64,000 nucleotides of DNA, taken from Adiantum capillus-veneris. Lineage: Eukaryota > Streptophyta > Polypodiopsida > Polypodiales > Pteridaceae. The notes beneath the pieces were generated by a model, which saw only the letters and a program-made list of their open reading frames with translations, had not been told where the DNA came from and ran no database searches. The DNA is taken from NCBI GenBank assembly GCA_014529385.2, contig CM043959.1, positions 89,321,529 to 89,385,528 of the forward strand. Reading direction: 5' to 3'. Shown in pieces: positions 23,573 through 36,074 of this stretch; position 1 is the stretch's first letter, and each line of letters begins with the position of its first letter. The position numbers and the translations under genes were made by a program.

Positions 23573-25525
23573 TTAGGGCTCGAGGTTGACAAGCCTTATC
23601 CATGCAAGGCAAAGATGGCAAACAACGCAAAAGTAAAGTGTGTGGGTGTGGTAAGTACCGTGAAAATCAAAGCTTTCAACACTGAGGTAGAGGTAGATGT
23701 TTTTGTAATGCCTACTAAGGGGGAGGGCTATCCACTAATTTTGGGAAGGCCATGGTTGATGGCCATGAAGGCAAAACAGGACTGGGGTATTGGCCTTCTA
23801 CGCATGACCGGTAAGAAAGGGGAGACAATCTACTACGACATGAGGATTGGCAAGCAGAAGCAAATGAATCTGGAAACATCGGCAGATGAAACCACTAGCG
23901 AATCTTCCAGTTCTGAGGAGGAGACCACATCCACCGACGAAAGTGACAGTTCCATTGATGTGATGGGTATCATTATGAAGGATCCACAAAGGGTAAGCAC
24001 AACTGGTGATCCATCACCAAAAGGTCAACCCAATGAAGAGGAGAGCAAATCACCTGGCCTAGGAGGAAGTAGGTTGAAGGGTATGTTGTCTACGGAATTA
24101 ACACTTGAGGAGAAAGATAGTTTTTTGCAAATGTTGATGGGATTTCCTAACCTGTTCATTGAAAACTATGAAAGAATCACAGGAATTACAGTGGTGGAAC
24201 ATCATATTAAGCTGAAGGAAGGGGTAAAACCAGTTGTGCAAAAGCTACGACGACTGGGGGTCATACAAGAAAAGGCACTCTTGGCCGAGGTAAGGAAACT
24301 GCTGGAGGCGGGATTCATCTGTCCTGTAGAAAACTCAGAATGGGTGTCACCCGTAGTGGTGATGCCTAAAAAGAATGGTAAGTGGAGGGTCTGTGTTGAC
24401 TACAAACCACTAAATGTAGCTACAAAGAGAGACCACTTTCCTCTCCCTTTCTTGGATGAAATTCTGAATGAAGTAGCGGGTTTTGAATGCTATACCGTCT
24501 GTGATGGTTATTCAGGATACTTTCAAATACGCATAGCCTTGGAAGATCAGCTAAAAACCACTTTTATCACGCCATGGGGTTGTTTTGCATACAGGGTTAT
24601 GCCATTTGGTCTCACAAATGCACCTGCCACATTCCAAAGATATGTCACATATGTTTTTCAACCGTTCTTTGGAACATCCATAAGAGTGTTCATTGATGAT
24701 TTTTGTATATATAGCTCCCGTATTTCACATTTAGAAAAGGTAAATGAAGGTTTGGCCAGGTTGCAGAGCCTAGGTGGGCAACTTAATGTGGATAAATGTC
24801 ACATTGGGGAGAGTAAAGTCATTCTACTAGGCCATGAAATTTCAGCAAGAGGTATCAACGCCGACCCAAGTAAGGTGTCCGCACTCATAGCCCTACCTTC
24901 ACCAACGACCGCACGTCAACTGGTCTCTTTTCTACAGAAGGTGAGGTACTTAAGTAGATTCATACATCTACTATCACAACTTGTTCTACCACTGCAACAA
25001 CTCACTCAAAGATCAACTTTCACTTGGGACGAGGAAAGCGAACATCACTACAACAAGGTAAAGGAGGTCTTAGCCACTCTGCCAACTATCTCACCACCTA
25101 AGTGGGATGAAAAATTCTATGTCACCTCAAGTGTTGGTGATGACTCATTGGGGGCTGTGCTACTCCAAGAGGATACGACGACAGCTTTCATGAGGCCAAT
25201 CTACTTCTCTAGTCGAATGATGACAGCAGGAGAGAAAGGTTTCATCCATGTGGAACACTTAGTCCTAGCTCTTAGATTTGCAACTACAAAGTTTAGGTCA
25301 TATTTGCTACCTAAGCAATTTGTGATTCTAACCACGGATGAAATATTTCCCTATGTTGTACAACACATGGATGTGTCTGCTAGAATTACTAAATGGCTAG
25401 TTCGTATGCAAGAGTTTGACTACACGGTACAGGTAGAAAGCACGACAAGGGCAAGTTTGGGGGGACTCATGACCTACCAAGTCTTTGAAGGGAAGGAGAA
25501 GCAATCTAAGGAAGGAGAAGTCTGA
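23573..25525 (+). pseudogene. Element II protease end, RT and degenerate RNase H
   Basis: In frame with gag. The protease ends with YPLILGRPWLMAMKA. RT has WVSPVVVMPKKNGKWRVC, a VMPFGLTNAPATFQR box and FIDD as catalytic box (VFIDDFCIYSS, near 24690). The gypsy-type RNase H that follows (near 25110) reads FYVTSSVGDDSLGAVL, with Ser where the first catalytic Asp is normally found. That loss is known in Tat-lineage elements, where this domain acts as a tether. A TGA at 25523-25525 interrupts the frame. Confidence 0.92.
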
Positions 25526-27288
25526 TTACCTCCAATACCACCGATGGTAGAAGGAGCATACTCTCTCTACTTTGATGGAGCCTACAAGCAAGCGTCCGAC
25601 AAAGCAGCTGCAGGCATAGTGGTCTTTGATGACAAAGGGACAAAGGTATTTTCGTTGGGCCAATTGTTAGATTCACATTTTAACAATGAAGCTGAGTATG
25701 CAGCACTAACCAAGGGTCTACAATGGTGTGTCTCGCAAGGTGTACAACGCCTTAATGTATTTGGGGATGCTCTACTTCTGGTAAGGCAAGTAAATGGAGC
25801 ATGGACATGCAAGAATCCTAGTTGAAGGACTCACTTAAGTGGTGTAAAAACCTTGTTGGGTAAGTTTGAAGAAGTTCAAATACACCATATCCCAAGGGCT
25901 CAAAACCAAGAAGCAGATGCCCTAGCAAGTGAAAGACTACAGGAAGTGGTGGTTGGAGCAATAAAACTAAAGCTCCCTCTATTTCAAGGCAGTGATGCCT
26001 TGCCTGACATCATGCATTTTTTGGAAACAGGGGAATGCCCATCAGATTTAACAAAGGGACAGAAGCAATGGCTGACGCGGAAGGCCACAAGGTATCGACT
26101 CATCAATGATGGTTTGTATTGTAAGGGTAAGGACCAAATACTCAGGAAGGTCCCTCTCTCTCACGAAATCACGGGAGTAATTGCTAGCTTTCATGACGGG
26201 GTTTGTGGTGGTCACTTTGCCCTAGACATAACAAGTAGGAAAATCTTGCAGGCAGGCTTCATATGGCCTAGCCTCAACCGTGATGTACACCATTGGTGCA
26301 AAACGTGTAAGTTGTGTCAAAAGGCCGGCACTAGGTCACTTATGCCTGAACCACAGACACCTATTCTCTCATATGGCCCATTTGAAAAATGGGGTATCGA
26401 TGCCATTGGGCCATTACCTAGGGCCAACTCAGGAAAATTCTACATTATCATGGGGGTCGACTACATGACTAGATGGGCAGAGGCTACAGCCACCACTAGA
26501 ATCACAGCGGTAGAGGTAGCTAAATTTATCTACGAGCACATATGCTGTAGGTTTGGCACACCTTTAGAGATCATCTTTGATAGAGGGCCAGGTTTCAGAG
26601 CAGACTTGGTAGGAGAATTAATGTAGAAACTGGGCATTACAAGGAGGCACTCTTCACCATATTACCCTCAATGTAATGGCCTAGTTGAAAAGGTAAATGG
26701 AATGGTTTCTAAAATTATTACCAAGCAGGTAAACAATCATCCTGGAGACTGGGATAAGTATCTACTACCAGCTTTATGGGCCTACAGAACTTCATTTCTT
26801 ACATCCTTGGGATTCACACCGTATCATCTAGTATTTGGTAAGGAAGCAATCTTCAACAACCCAACATGCATTTGAGAGATCACATCATCAACTTGGAAAG
26901 ACTGTAGCTGGACAGAGAAGAAGCAATAAATTATTATGCAGCACAAGCAGAGCATAGACGGCTTAGCTTTAACGAGCATCTCCGGAAAAAAGAATTGAAG
27001 AAAGGAATGTTGGTGCTCCGCTACGACAATCGCTTCGACACGCGCAAGGATAAGAAACTCCTGCTCCGATGGGAAGGCCCTTTCATCATCAGGAAAAAGT
27101 ATGCCAATGGAAGCTACCAGCTTATGGAGGCTGATGGAAAACTTCATAAAACCAGGGTAAATGGTTGGAGACTTAAACCTTATTTTCTTCGATTTGACCA
27201 GGCTCTACCAATTGACATTCCAGATGAGGACACACCATCAGCCGCCACCTCCGACGATAATGATCAAACAGATGAGCTAGAGACATGA
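25526..27288 (+). pseudogene. Element II second (archaeal-type) RNase H and integrase
   Basis: Still in the gag frame. The second RNase H shows YSLYFDGAYKQ (Asp), NNEAEYAAL (Glu), VFGDALLLV (Asp) and, after a TGA at 25823-25825, QEADALA (Asp), so all four catalytic acids are present. Integrase has GHFALDITSRK, CKTCKLCQKAG (zinc-binding end), KWGIDAIGPLP and the core continuing past a TAG at 26624-26626. A shift near 26850 moves the C-terminal end (MLVLRYDNRFDTRKDKK, near 27000) to another frame. Dual RNase H is the mark of the Tat/Ogre group. Confidence 0.92.
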
Positions 27289-27317
27289 ATGCCTCTAGCC
27301 AAAAAGGGAGTGCTAAT

Positions 27318-28613
27318 GATGGGGGCTTTAAACAAGCCAAGCTCCCATACCCCTCTTCTCTCGTCCCCACCCCATGAAAACCCCCTCTTAGGGAGGGAGT
27401 GATAAAAGGCATTGAAAAAAGTAAGAAAAAAAATAAAGTATGATTATGTAATAAATATAAGAAAAGTAAAATAGGCCACTTCATGCCTGCGGGGTAGCCC
27501 ATCCCCACCTTGCCTCCTTTTTCTTCACTGTTGCCCCGCCGGGTGTCCCTTTTCCTCTCCTCCACTCAAAAGGTCAACCCCCTCTCTCTTCCCCTTGTCC
27601 TTTCTCCTTTCTCTCTCCCCTCAAGCTACCCCACCTCTCACCAATAATGCATTATAACTCACCAATAATGCACCCTAACTCACATGCAACTTACCCTATC
27701 TTCCAAAATAGTATACCCCACCCCCTCTTTCTCTCTCCTATCATATCCCATGACCCAAATACCCCCCTCTCTCTCTAAAGGGCATCATGTCTCTTGTCTT
27801 GTAGCTAAATAACCTCCCCCACACTCACACACACTCAGTTTCACTAAAAAAGGTGCCCACAGACCCATCCCCACCCGGTGGTTACCTGATTTTTCTTGTG
27901 TTCACACACATCTTCACACAGATTCACCTCTGAACACACTCCCCTCTTGTAATTACTTTATTCTCCATGTCACCTCTCACTTTTTTTCATCAACCCATCT
28001 CTCTCTCATGAGACTGCTGTTCTAGCACATATACACACAGCCCGACAAGTGGGGCCCACAGTCACATGGCCTATGTAGATAATGATTTCTTCATTTCTAA
28101 ATTCTAGAATTCCTCCCCCCTCCTCCCCTATATAAAGAGGGGTCACCATCACACTAAACACACACACACACCATCACCAAAGAGTACACTATGCACTGTG
28201 TGTGCCTAGTGCACACACACACACCCACACCATCACCATCACCGCAATCACCATGCTCGTCTTAAGCATAGCCTCTACACCCTTGGGCTATGGAAGATGA
28301 AGGGAAACTAAATGAAGGATGATGGCCATAACCCTCGTGCGAGTCTTCACCATCAACTCCCACCTATCCGCCATGTGCTCTACCACGCTCTCCCTTCTCA
28401 TTCCCCTACCCTATGCTCCCCATTTCATCGCCTTATTCTCTAAATAAAGCTTGAGGTTTTGTGAGTATGTTTTCTTGCAATGTTTTGCCCATGTGAGGTG
28501 TGCGGAATCGCCACCTAGTCTTGTGTTTGGAGTGAGCTTGTGTATGTGTGAAGGGTGTGCGGATTCGCCATCCTTTTGTGGTGCCTAAGTACTAAGCTGC
28601 TATACCCCCTCCC

Positions 28614-28710
<97 letters not shown>

Positions 28711-28916
28711 CTCATTCCCTTTCCTCTTCATCATTGCTCCCAAGCATCCATCTCTCTTGGATGAAAACTTTGTTATGGTGGTCTATTGTTTGCGTCCTAG
28801 TCGCTGAAGCTAGGTGGTGCCTCCTGTTTGCTTTACCATGACAGGCTCGAGGCGTGCCATTCGGTCCCCGGTGTTTTAGAGGCCGTCGGGGTTCGGGGTT
28901 CGCTTTGCTCCCGTCA
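27318..28916 (+). repeat. Element II right LTR
   Basis: 1599 bp, starts TGATGGGGG after the purine-rich AAAAAGGGAGTGCTAA and ends GCTCCCGTCA before GTTG. It has the TATA region near 28128 and a CT repeat at 28615-28706, about 40 bp longer than in the left LTR. A small extra CACACA segment lies near 28178-28215. Confidence 0.92.
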
Positions 28917-29314
28917 GTTGATCTTGCAGTTGCTTGCAGCTCTAGCAGCCCTTAGGCTCAAAATAGCACTTAATACTGGCTAATTTTCAAGGCTATTTTT
29001 TGCGTATTTGGAAAATATCTAGAAAATCTCTAGGAGGGTATAATAAAATTCTTTTGCTTTAATGATTAATAAAACCTTTCAATTGTTTTAGAAAATTAAT
29101 GTATTTGTAAAACTTCTAGGGGGTATAGTGTGGTCAGTTGTTTACTTGAATTCAGTTCTAAAAATTCCTAACTATAGTATTGTCGTGCTTAGGATTCCAA
29201 AAATACTATCCTTTGCTATAATCGGGCAAGTTCTTACTGACTTTTATGAATAAATTTTGTTTAATTAAGCTTTGTACATTTCTCTTGGTCTCAGCAGCAG
29301 CTGGAAATCTTACA
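28917..29314 (-). mobile_element. Gypsy III LTR, 5' part (minus strand)
   Basis: Its minus-strand start at 29314 reads TGTAAGATTTCCAGC and continues GAGACCAAGAGAAATGT, matching the LTR start at 39328. It continues on the other side of element II at 18904-19143. Confidence 0.82.
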
Positions 29315-30350
29315 ACAACTGGAAATAATACAGTAACAACAACACTGCTACAACAACCAGTGAATACTGAGCATCTTGTAGATGAGCTTATGAGGAGAAT
29401 GAATCAGAAATTGAGAATCCAAAACCAAAGAGTACCACCCTTGAGACATTTCTTGGCATGTGGAGTAGATCATCTGACACAATAGTGCCCCATGTTGCCA
29501 CAACAATATCATCGACAAAAGTGGTGCCATTGAGAATAAGTGGATGAATATACCACTCATGAATGTTACTACAATAGATGTCAAGTTAGGGAAAGGCCTT
29601 ACCAACCTAACCTACAATACCAACCTAATGCACTAGTGAATCCTCAACCTCAATAGACTGGACCAGCACCACGGAAGCACTACAACCTACAAGATATGTA
29701 TTGAGACCAGAAAATCCACAAATAGGAGTAGATAGGCCAAGATCAATGTTAGGACACCAACCACCATTGCTAGGTGAAGGTTAAGCAGCTGTGAGGTATG
29801 TGTACTCGGATCAATACCTGAAAGAGAATGCCTTAGTGCCGCTACAATTGTATTACAAAGAAGAAAGCTAACGGTATCACATGCATACATTCCTAACCCA
29901 CAAATGATCATGGAGCTAGATGACCATGAGAATATTGCTTCACTCTTTGGTAATTCTTAGTCAATAATAATTAGCGTATATTCGATTGAAGGGTTTACTC
30001 TGAGTCAGGGAACACTAATGTTCATAGCCAATCAAGGAGACGCTAAACAAAATGCATATCCCTAGAGACCATATGCCCAAAAACAATTGAGACAACAAAG
30101 AAACTTAGGACCTTGTTTCAAGTATCAAGGAGACCATTTTGCTGGGAATTGTGTGACCAACCAAGCTAATTCCACAAACAATATTCTTAATGTGACTGGT
30201 AGTGATTGTGATGATTGTGAATGATAACATTTGTACCAAGTTTTTCCTCAGAACCTTGATAAGGAAGCAAACACAACCGTGAACATTGTAGAGGTCGTAC
30301 CCTCTTCGTGAAAGTTCCATTGAAGGTGGTAACAAGAGCATAAGTGAATC
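29315..30350 (+). pseudogene. Gypsy IV gag relic
   Basis: Broken plus-strand frames hold HLVDELMRRMNQKLRIQNQ near 29370 and a decayed zinc knuckle near 30115 (CFKYQGDHFAGNC, second Cys replaced by Tyr). Many stops are present. The order and Gln/Asn-rich style fit a plant gypsy gag much older than elements I and II. Confidence 0.6.
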
Positions 30351-30743
30351 AAAAAGCAATAAGTGGTGAGAAGGGTAATGTTGACTCTAACAAATCCATA
30401 AGTGTGAAATCTACAAGGAAAGCTACAAGGGATAGAGTTAGATCCCAATATCATCAAAAGTTAAAGGTTGTTATAGTTGAGCTATCACAATCTCAAGAGC
30501 AATTAAGCAACCAACAAGATCTTCATCTAGTGTGATACTAGAAGAAATACCCAAAATTGAGCAAAAGCCAAGCGGATTAGAGCCAAAAGATGCTCGATCA
30601 AGAGGTTTTGTCTTAATTGATGAAAAATTCAAGCCATTGAAAGAAATTCTAAAGGCATATGAAGCAAGATTAGAATACCACTAGACTTTAGAGCATAGGT
30701 GAATGACTTATCCTATTGTGGAGATGGAAAAGATGAGGTTGGA

Positions 30744-30867
30744 GATGTGCAAAAAGTTGATTGTTGAGACTACTTAAACACTTATGGAACCTCTACCAGT
30801 TGATTGATGTGCAAAAAGTTGATTGTTGAGACTACTTAAACACTTATAGAACCTCTACCAGTTGATT
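30744..30867 (+). repeat. Two-copy tandem repeat, 62-bp period
   Basis: A unit starting GATGTGCAAAAAGTTGATTG at 30744 is repeated from 30806 with one change, and a partial third copy of its end follows. It lies in the gypsy IV relic. Confidence 0.9.
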
Positions 30868-31359
30868 GATGAGACTACTCATCAAACACTTATGAAACCT
30901 CTATCGGATATGTCAGCCTAGGATAGGATAATACGTCAACCACTTGTTGATTCTAAAGAAGCAAATGATGAAAAAGAAGCAAGTTTTTATGACACGGATG
31001 AACAAGAACCTATGAAGGATAGAGAGATTTTAGATGACAATGAGCTAGTCATAGATACTAAAGGATTGCAGGAATTTATGTCCATACTGGTGAGATGTAT
31101 GCTAACAATACCTGAGCTATCAAAGTCAGACCTCATATGTTGAGAGATGTCGATAGATGTCTTGAGGAAATGGGAATCAAAATATGTATTGAGACAATAG
31201 GTCAAGAAGTGGAGGATTGGAACAAACCGAAAAAGGATACTAAGAAAATCTGCATAAACAAAGTGGTTGATTATTGTGCAAGTGAAGATGGAAACAGCAC
31301 ATTGCCTATACAGTATCAAGGAAACAAAAACCATATCCATTTAAGACAATGATATAGGT

Positions 31360-31660
31360 GTTACCGTAGACACTAAATGTATTTGGGAAGAATGGGAAAA
31401 ACTTGCTCTTAAGCAGACATGAATGAAATTATAGCTAGCTAATGGTCATATTGAGAAACCTATTGAATTCTAAAGCATGTAGTGTTGACTTCTTTTGGAA
31501 TTGAGTATGAGCATACATTTGCAGTAGCAGATTTTGGTACTAGGAATAACTATGATCTTATCCTAGGAAGACCATTCATGCACCAATTAAAAATGGTTCA
31601 AGATAGGCTAGGGATATGACTATATCTACCTACGCCACATGGAAACCACTTCCCGGATCA
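31360..31660 (+). pseudogene. Gypsy IV protease C-terminal relic
   Basis: The frame near 31485-31620 contains SFGIEYEHTFAVADFG and NYDLILGRPFMHQLKMVQD. The LILGRP motif is typical of plant gypsy proteases. The Asp loop is not found just upstream and stops surround it. Confidence 0.7.
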
Positions 31661-32070
31661 ACTTCAAGGACCATAGCCACAAAGATGTACATAAGAATCC
31701 AGTAGAAGAATTGGATTTGGCTACAACTACAAAATCTGAAATACCAGCATGGCTGAATTCTAAAGCTCATCTATGGATGTGTCACGATTTTTAATGTGAA
31801 AGCCTTACAAAAGAGGAGCGTAAAGGGGATAGGTCATTTGAATATTTTGATTATATATTTGAACCATTCTCAAAAGAAATAATGGATCCCTTGGAGTAGA
31901 CTTAAGTGTTGGCCACCTTATTTGTGTGTATCAATGAGATCAACTCAATAAAGCTTTGTGATGAGAATGGTTTGGACTTGATTCAATTTTTTATGCTAAA
32001 CAAGATTCAAGAAGAATAAGATCATGAAGGAAAAATGTATGATGATGTGACATGAGAGTTAGCGACTAGT
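31661..32070 (+). other. Decayed spacer in gypsy IV relic
   Basis: Frames are heavily interrupted and no domain can be named. It probably derives from the same old element. Confidence 0.35.
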
Positions 32071-32535
32071 GTGCAATGTCTGCATATCCAAGACAAGATG
32101 TCTATTAGGGATCTTACCATAAGTAATTACATGGACAACACTCTAGCCAAGAGTAAAGTACAAGATGATGAGTATTTTTATGACACTATAGATGCTCTAG
32201 AAAGTCTAGACTTTGGTGTAGGTGATGAGAGATCAGAGGGGCAAGAGAGTGAGCTTGAGATTGTGTTTGAGAAGTTTTTTTTATTTCCCACATCAATGAC
32301 CACAACAACAAAGACAATACAAATAATGAGCTATGACAAGGTAAAAAATACTAAGAACTTCAAGATGCAAAACAGTATTCAAATTTACCAGCTAATGAGA
32401 ATAGAGGAGGATAAAGAAAGTTTAAATACCTATATTTTTATAGAGCTAGGAGCCAGCATGTTACCTATTCATGTGCTAGCAGATTATGGTACACATGTGA
32501 ATACAATTAGTTGGGATTTGTATAAAACATGCTAG
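32071..32535 (+). pseudogene. Gypsy IV-related ORF with protease-like loop
   Basis: A 154-codon open frame has an acidic first half (DDEYFYDTIDALESLDFG) and ends in IFIELGASMLPIHVLADYGT then HVNTISWDLYKT. That resembles the D(S/T)G loop region of gypsy proteases, with Tyr replacing the Ser/Thr. It comes after the LILGRP piece at 31585, the reverse of normal order, so either two protease copies or a rearrangement is present. Confidence 0.5.
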
Positions 32536-32990
32536 AGTTGTCCTACAATCATAAAAAAGAACTTTCACAAGATTCAAGGAGACTATCAGTATTGCCCTAA
32601 GTTATGTGGAACTCATGCTACATCTCAAAAAATTACCATTGGGCAAAAAACTAGGTGTTGTTACATCTGAACATCGAGTACAAATGATCACATTTTCTTC
32701 CATGGAAGATATCGGGTATCTCTTTGAGGATGGTGAAAAAATCATCAAAGAATCAACCAAATAGGCAGACAAAGAAACATTATATAAACTATCATGCCAA
32801 AAGTGACACCTATAAAATCTGTTGACAACCATAACTATGCATCTATAGTTCATTTACTCCCTTCAATACAAGTCTACAAGACACAACTATCTTTTTCATC
32901 GAGTGTAGGCTCAATAACATCGAGATAGATCACTTGTCTCAATCATCCCAAACACATTTGGATACCAAAAATGCAATAGGCCAAGGTCAC
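32536..32990. other. Stretch without a supported gene
   Basis: Weak continuation of the gypsy IV relic; no motif is recognised. It is the left flank of the inverted-arm element that begins near 32994. Confidence 0.35.
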
Positions 32991-32993
32991 ACC

Positions 32994-33965
32994 AGCACAG
33001 CACCAAACACCCTCAAACTGATAAATGTGGATACCACAGAATACCCCAAGAGTTTATGCAAGCTTTGTTTGGGTGCCAAAAGTCCAACTGCAAAGTTTCT
33101 ATTAGCAAGATCAAAACCAACCATGGTTTTCAGCCACCACTAGAAAGGAAAGATGAACAGTCAAGCATCAATAATAAGCAAAACATTTGTAAAAAATGAG
33201 CAAAAATGGTCTTTTCTTTTTTTTTTTAACACGTCAGAGCCTCTTCCATCATTTATGCACCTTGAATAACATGATGTTCATCAGTAGTGGACAAAACATT
33301 TCTCAAAAATCCATAAAAATCATTAAAAATAGCCAAATATTTTTGAAAAAAAAGAGGGGTACATCCCACCTATCATCCACATGCACGCAAATAATGTCCT
33401 GTTTTTCACCATAATTTGTTCAATCTGACAAATTTTATCCATTTTACATCATCCATGCAAATTATTGAGCCATTTTCAATCATTTTGCCCTTTCAGATAG
33501 GTTCCTCTAAGTGTAGCACCTAAAACATTCTCCTTTCACTTTTTCCTCTACACATCAAATTACTATGGAGATATTGATTTCACTATTGATTTATGTAGAT
33601 TTCATTAAAGTCCTTGATCAATAGAGGGATACGGCTCTAAGCATCTACAAAAAAAAAGGGGGAGATGGATCCCTTATCGTCCGTGTGCGCGGATGACGGG
33701 GGGCTCCAATCCCCCCTCTTTTGTTTTTTGGATGCATGAATGAAGTTTGAAAGCCTACTTAGCAAACTCAACCGATGTAAACCCCTGCCCCGTGATGGAA
33801 AACCTCATCAAAAGCTACACGCAAAGTTTTGCTTTAGGATTTGAGCCATCAATGTTGTGCTTGGTAGTTCTACTTTAGGATTTGAGCCATCAACGCGAAT
33901 TTTTGAGCCATCTACTTTAGCGAACTTGATCAATGTAAACCCCTTCCCATCAATGCGTACCTCGG
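32994..33965 (+). repeat. Left arm of inverted-arm element
   Basis: Shared landmarks with the right arm include AAACACCCTCAAA, GGGTGCCAAAAGTCCAACTG, TCCTCTAAGTGTAGCACC, GATCAATAGAGGGATACGGC and CTCATCAAAAGCTACACGC. It includes palindromic modules at about 33368 and 33683. Confidence 0.85.
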
Positions 33966-34492
33966 ACCTCTACGTATACTATCTGCAATCGTAGACAAAT
34001 CTTAACGCCATTGCTTAAGCAACCACAACTTGGTTGTGGCCAGCTAGTTTCTACTCGAGCTCATCGACAAAGGTAAGAGTTTGGTGCCATCGCATCCACA
34101 TTACCTTTAGTTATCATGTTGGCATCCTCAACTACATCCCTTGCAACAGTATGCTGAGATAATATAGTCTATGGGAGCTTCTTGCTAGGGGTACTCAACA
34201 CAAAACTAAAGTATTGGTTGAGTTATGTAAGGCTAACAATTTAATTGTACACATTTTTTGCATTTAGCAACACCTTATGTACAACTTTTTCTTGATCCAA
34301 AGGACTACTTATGTTATACAAGGCTTGAATCAGTGTCTAATTTCAAAATTTATCAAAAATGTAAACTCCTAACTCTCTGGAGAAAAAAAAACTTTTTTTC
34401 CTTGTCTATCATTTTATGACCTGATTTTCACTCCATCTTTTTTAGAGGCTTGCAACACACTTTTATGAATGCAATCATGCACCATTTCCTAG

Positions 34493-35936
34493 TGCACACT
34501 GGAAAGATTAGTTAGCCCTAGAGTGATGGGCATATATACAATGCACAGGGGAAAAAACCTCCTAGTGAGGAAAAAAATGTTGTGGCAGTCCTAAGTGTGT
34601 TCACACACATCACTACCACATATATATGGTAACAAGTCCCCCTAGAATTGATGCGACAAACAAGAGTTGGCACATAATGTATAGGGAAGTGCCATGTCCT
34701 AAGTGCATGATCAATCCAGAAAGGGGATTAAGCCCAAAGCTTTGCAAAAAGCTTCAAACTTCTCATGAGAAAATGTCTTTGCAAACAGATCTGTAAGGTT
34801 GTCTTATACTGGCACATAAGCCAAGTTGATCTCTCCTACTAAGAGACTCTCCCTGACATAGTGATAATGCACCTCAATGTGCTTTGTGCAAGCTGTAAAC
34901 TTGGGTTGATGGCAACTACCAATGCCCTCTGAATGGCAGTGTAGATGATGTTGGCAGTGTCCTCTCCAACACCCAAGTCAACCATAAGGCATCTGAGTCA
35001 TACACACTAAACCGTAGCTATGAAAACTGCCTTGTACTGAGACTCACAACTAGAAGTGGCCACATTAGATTGCTTCTTGCTCAACCATGATATGCATGAA
35101 CTTCCAAGCATTAAATGAAAACCACTTGTTGACACTCGTGTGAACCATCAGCCCAATTGAAGTCCAACAAAGCATGTAAATAGGGCGCAAAGTGCCACTC
35201 AAGTAGCCAAAAAATTTTGTTGACAACCTACCAATTTTAGACCCTAGGCTATGCATAAATTTGTTGACCTATGAGACTGCAAAATGAATACGAATCCTTG
35301 TTTTGCATATTTAAATAAGGCATCTAACAATAGTTTGGTAAAAAGTGACATCATTTGGATCACCAGCATCATGAAGACTCAATTTCAAACTTGTTTCCAT
35401 GGGAGTAGCAATAGGTTTACAGTCCTCAAGTCCAAACGTACATAGAAATGTCTCTGTGTAATTTGTTTGACACAAGGAAATACCACCATTACTCTAATTA
35501 AATTGTATGCCCAGTAATGATGCAATAGCCCTAAATATTTCATCTTGAAAGTAGCATTCAAATCACTCTTAAACTCAGCAATTTTTATCTCATTTGGTCC
35601 AGTGATTAGCATATCATCAATTTAAAGAATGAGGATGAGAAGTACATTACCCTCATGCTTTACATACAAAGTGCTTTTTGTTGGATTGTTACAAAAGCCT
35701 CATTTAACTAAATGAGTTTCAGCTTTCTCATACCAAGCATGAGGGGATTGCTTCAACCCATACAAAGCATTCTTACATTTGCACGCTTTATTTTCTTGTC
35801 CTTTCATAACAAAACCACGAGGCTACGCTACATAAACTTCCTCAAATATATCACCATTCAAAAAAGAGTAACAATATCTAATTGACGTACATCCCATCCA
35901 AAATGAGCTTCCAATGCACATAGAAAATGCACAGTA
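34493..35936 (-). pseudogene. Copia family A, copy C (3' LTR piece, RNase H, RT)
   Basis: The LTR piece ends GGTAACA at 34634. Next on the minus strand are decayed RNase H and RT, including SDLNATFKMKYLGLLHHYW near 35545. Homology to copy B ends at about 35936 within RT. It lies wholly inside the inverted-arm element, which therefore captured it or received it as an insertion. Confidence 0.85.
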
Positions 35937-36074
35937 GGGTGTAAGGAAAAATTTCCTCCGGGCTAGAGAATTGTAAGCAACTAGGGTGTAGGAAAAGAAC
36001 AAATTGAGTGCGTTATAGTACATCTACTTAGCAAACTGCTTTGTTGTCTTCTTCATAAGATTCTTGAAGGATGT

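Larger units (their letters stand above)
19144..28916 (+). mobile_element. Tat-lineage gypsy element II, inserted in gypsy III LTR
   Basis: LTRs at 19144-20663 and 27318-28916 start TGATGGGGGCTT and end GCTCCCGTCA. GTTG flanks both outer ends (19140-19143 and 28917-28920) as a target duplication. Gag, protease, RT, a degenerate RNase H, a second RNase H and integrase lie between. Between left LTR and primer site sits a copy of the target (20664-21013) plus a second partial LTR (21014-21224), a rearrangement made after insertion. Confidence 0.92.

Noticed and set aside
18904-29314. Gypsy III as a clean solo LTR inserted in chromovirus I
   Set aside because: The two outer flanks (AACAAG on the left, ACAACT on the right) do not continue the same sequence, and the left edge lacks a clear TG start, so the outer borders remain unresolved.
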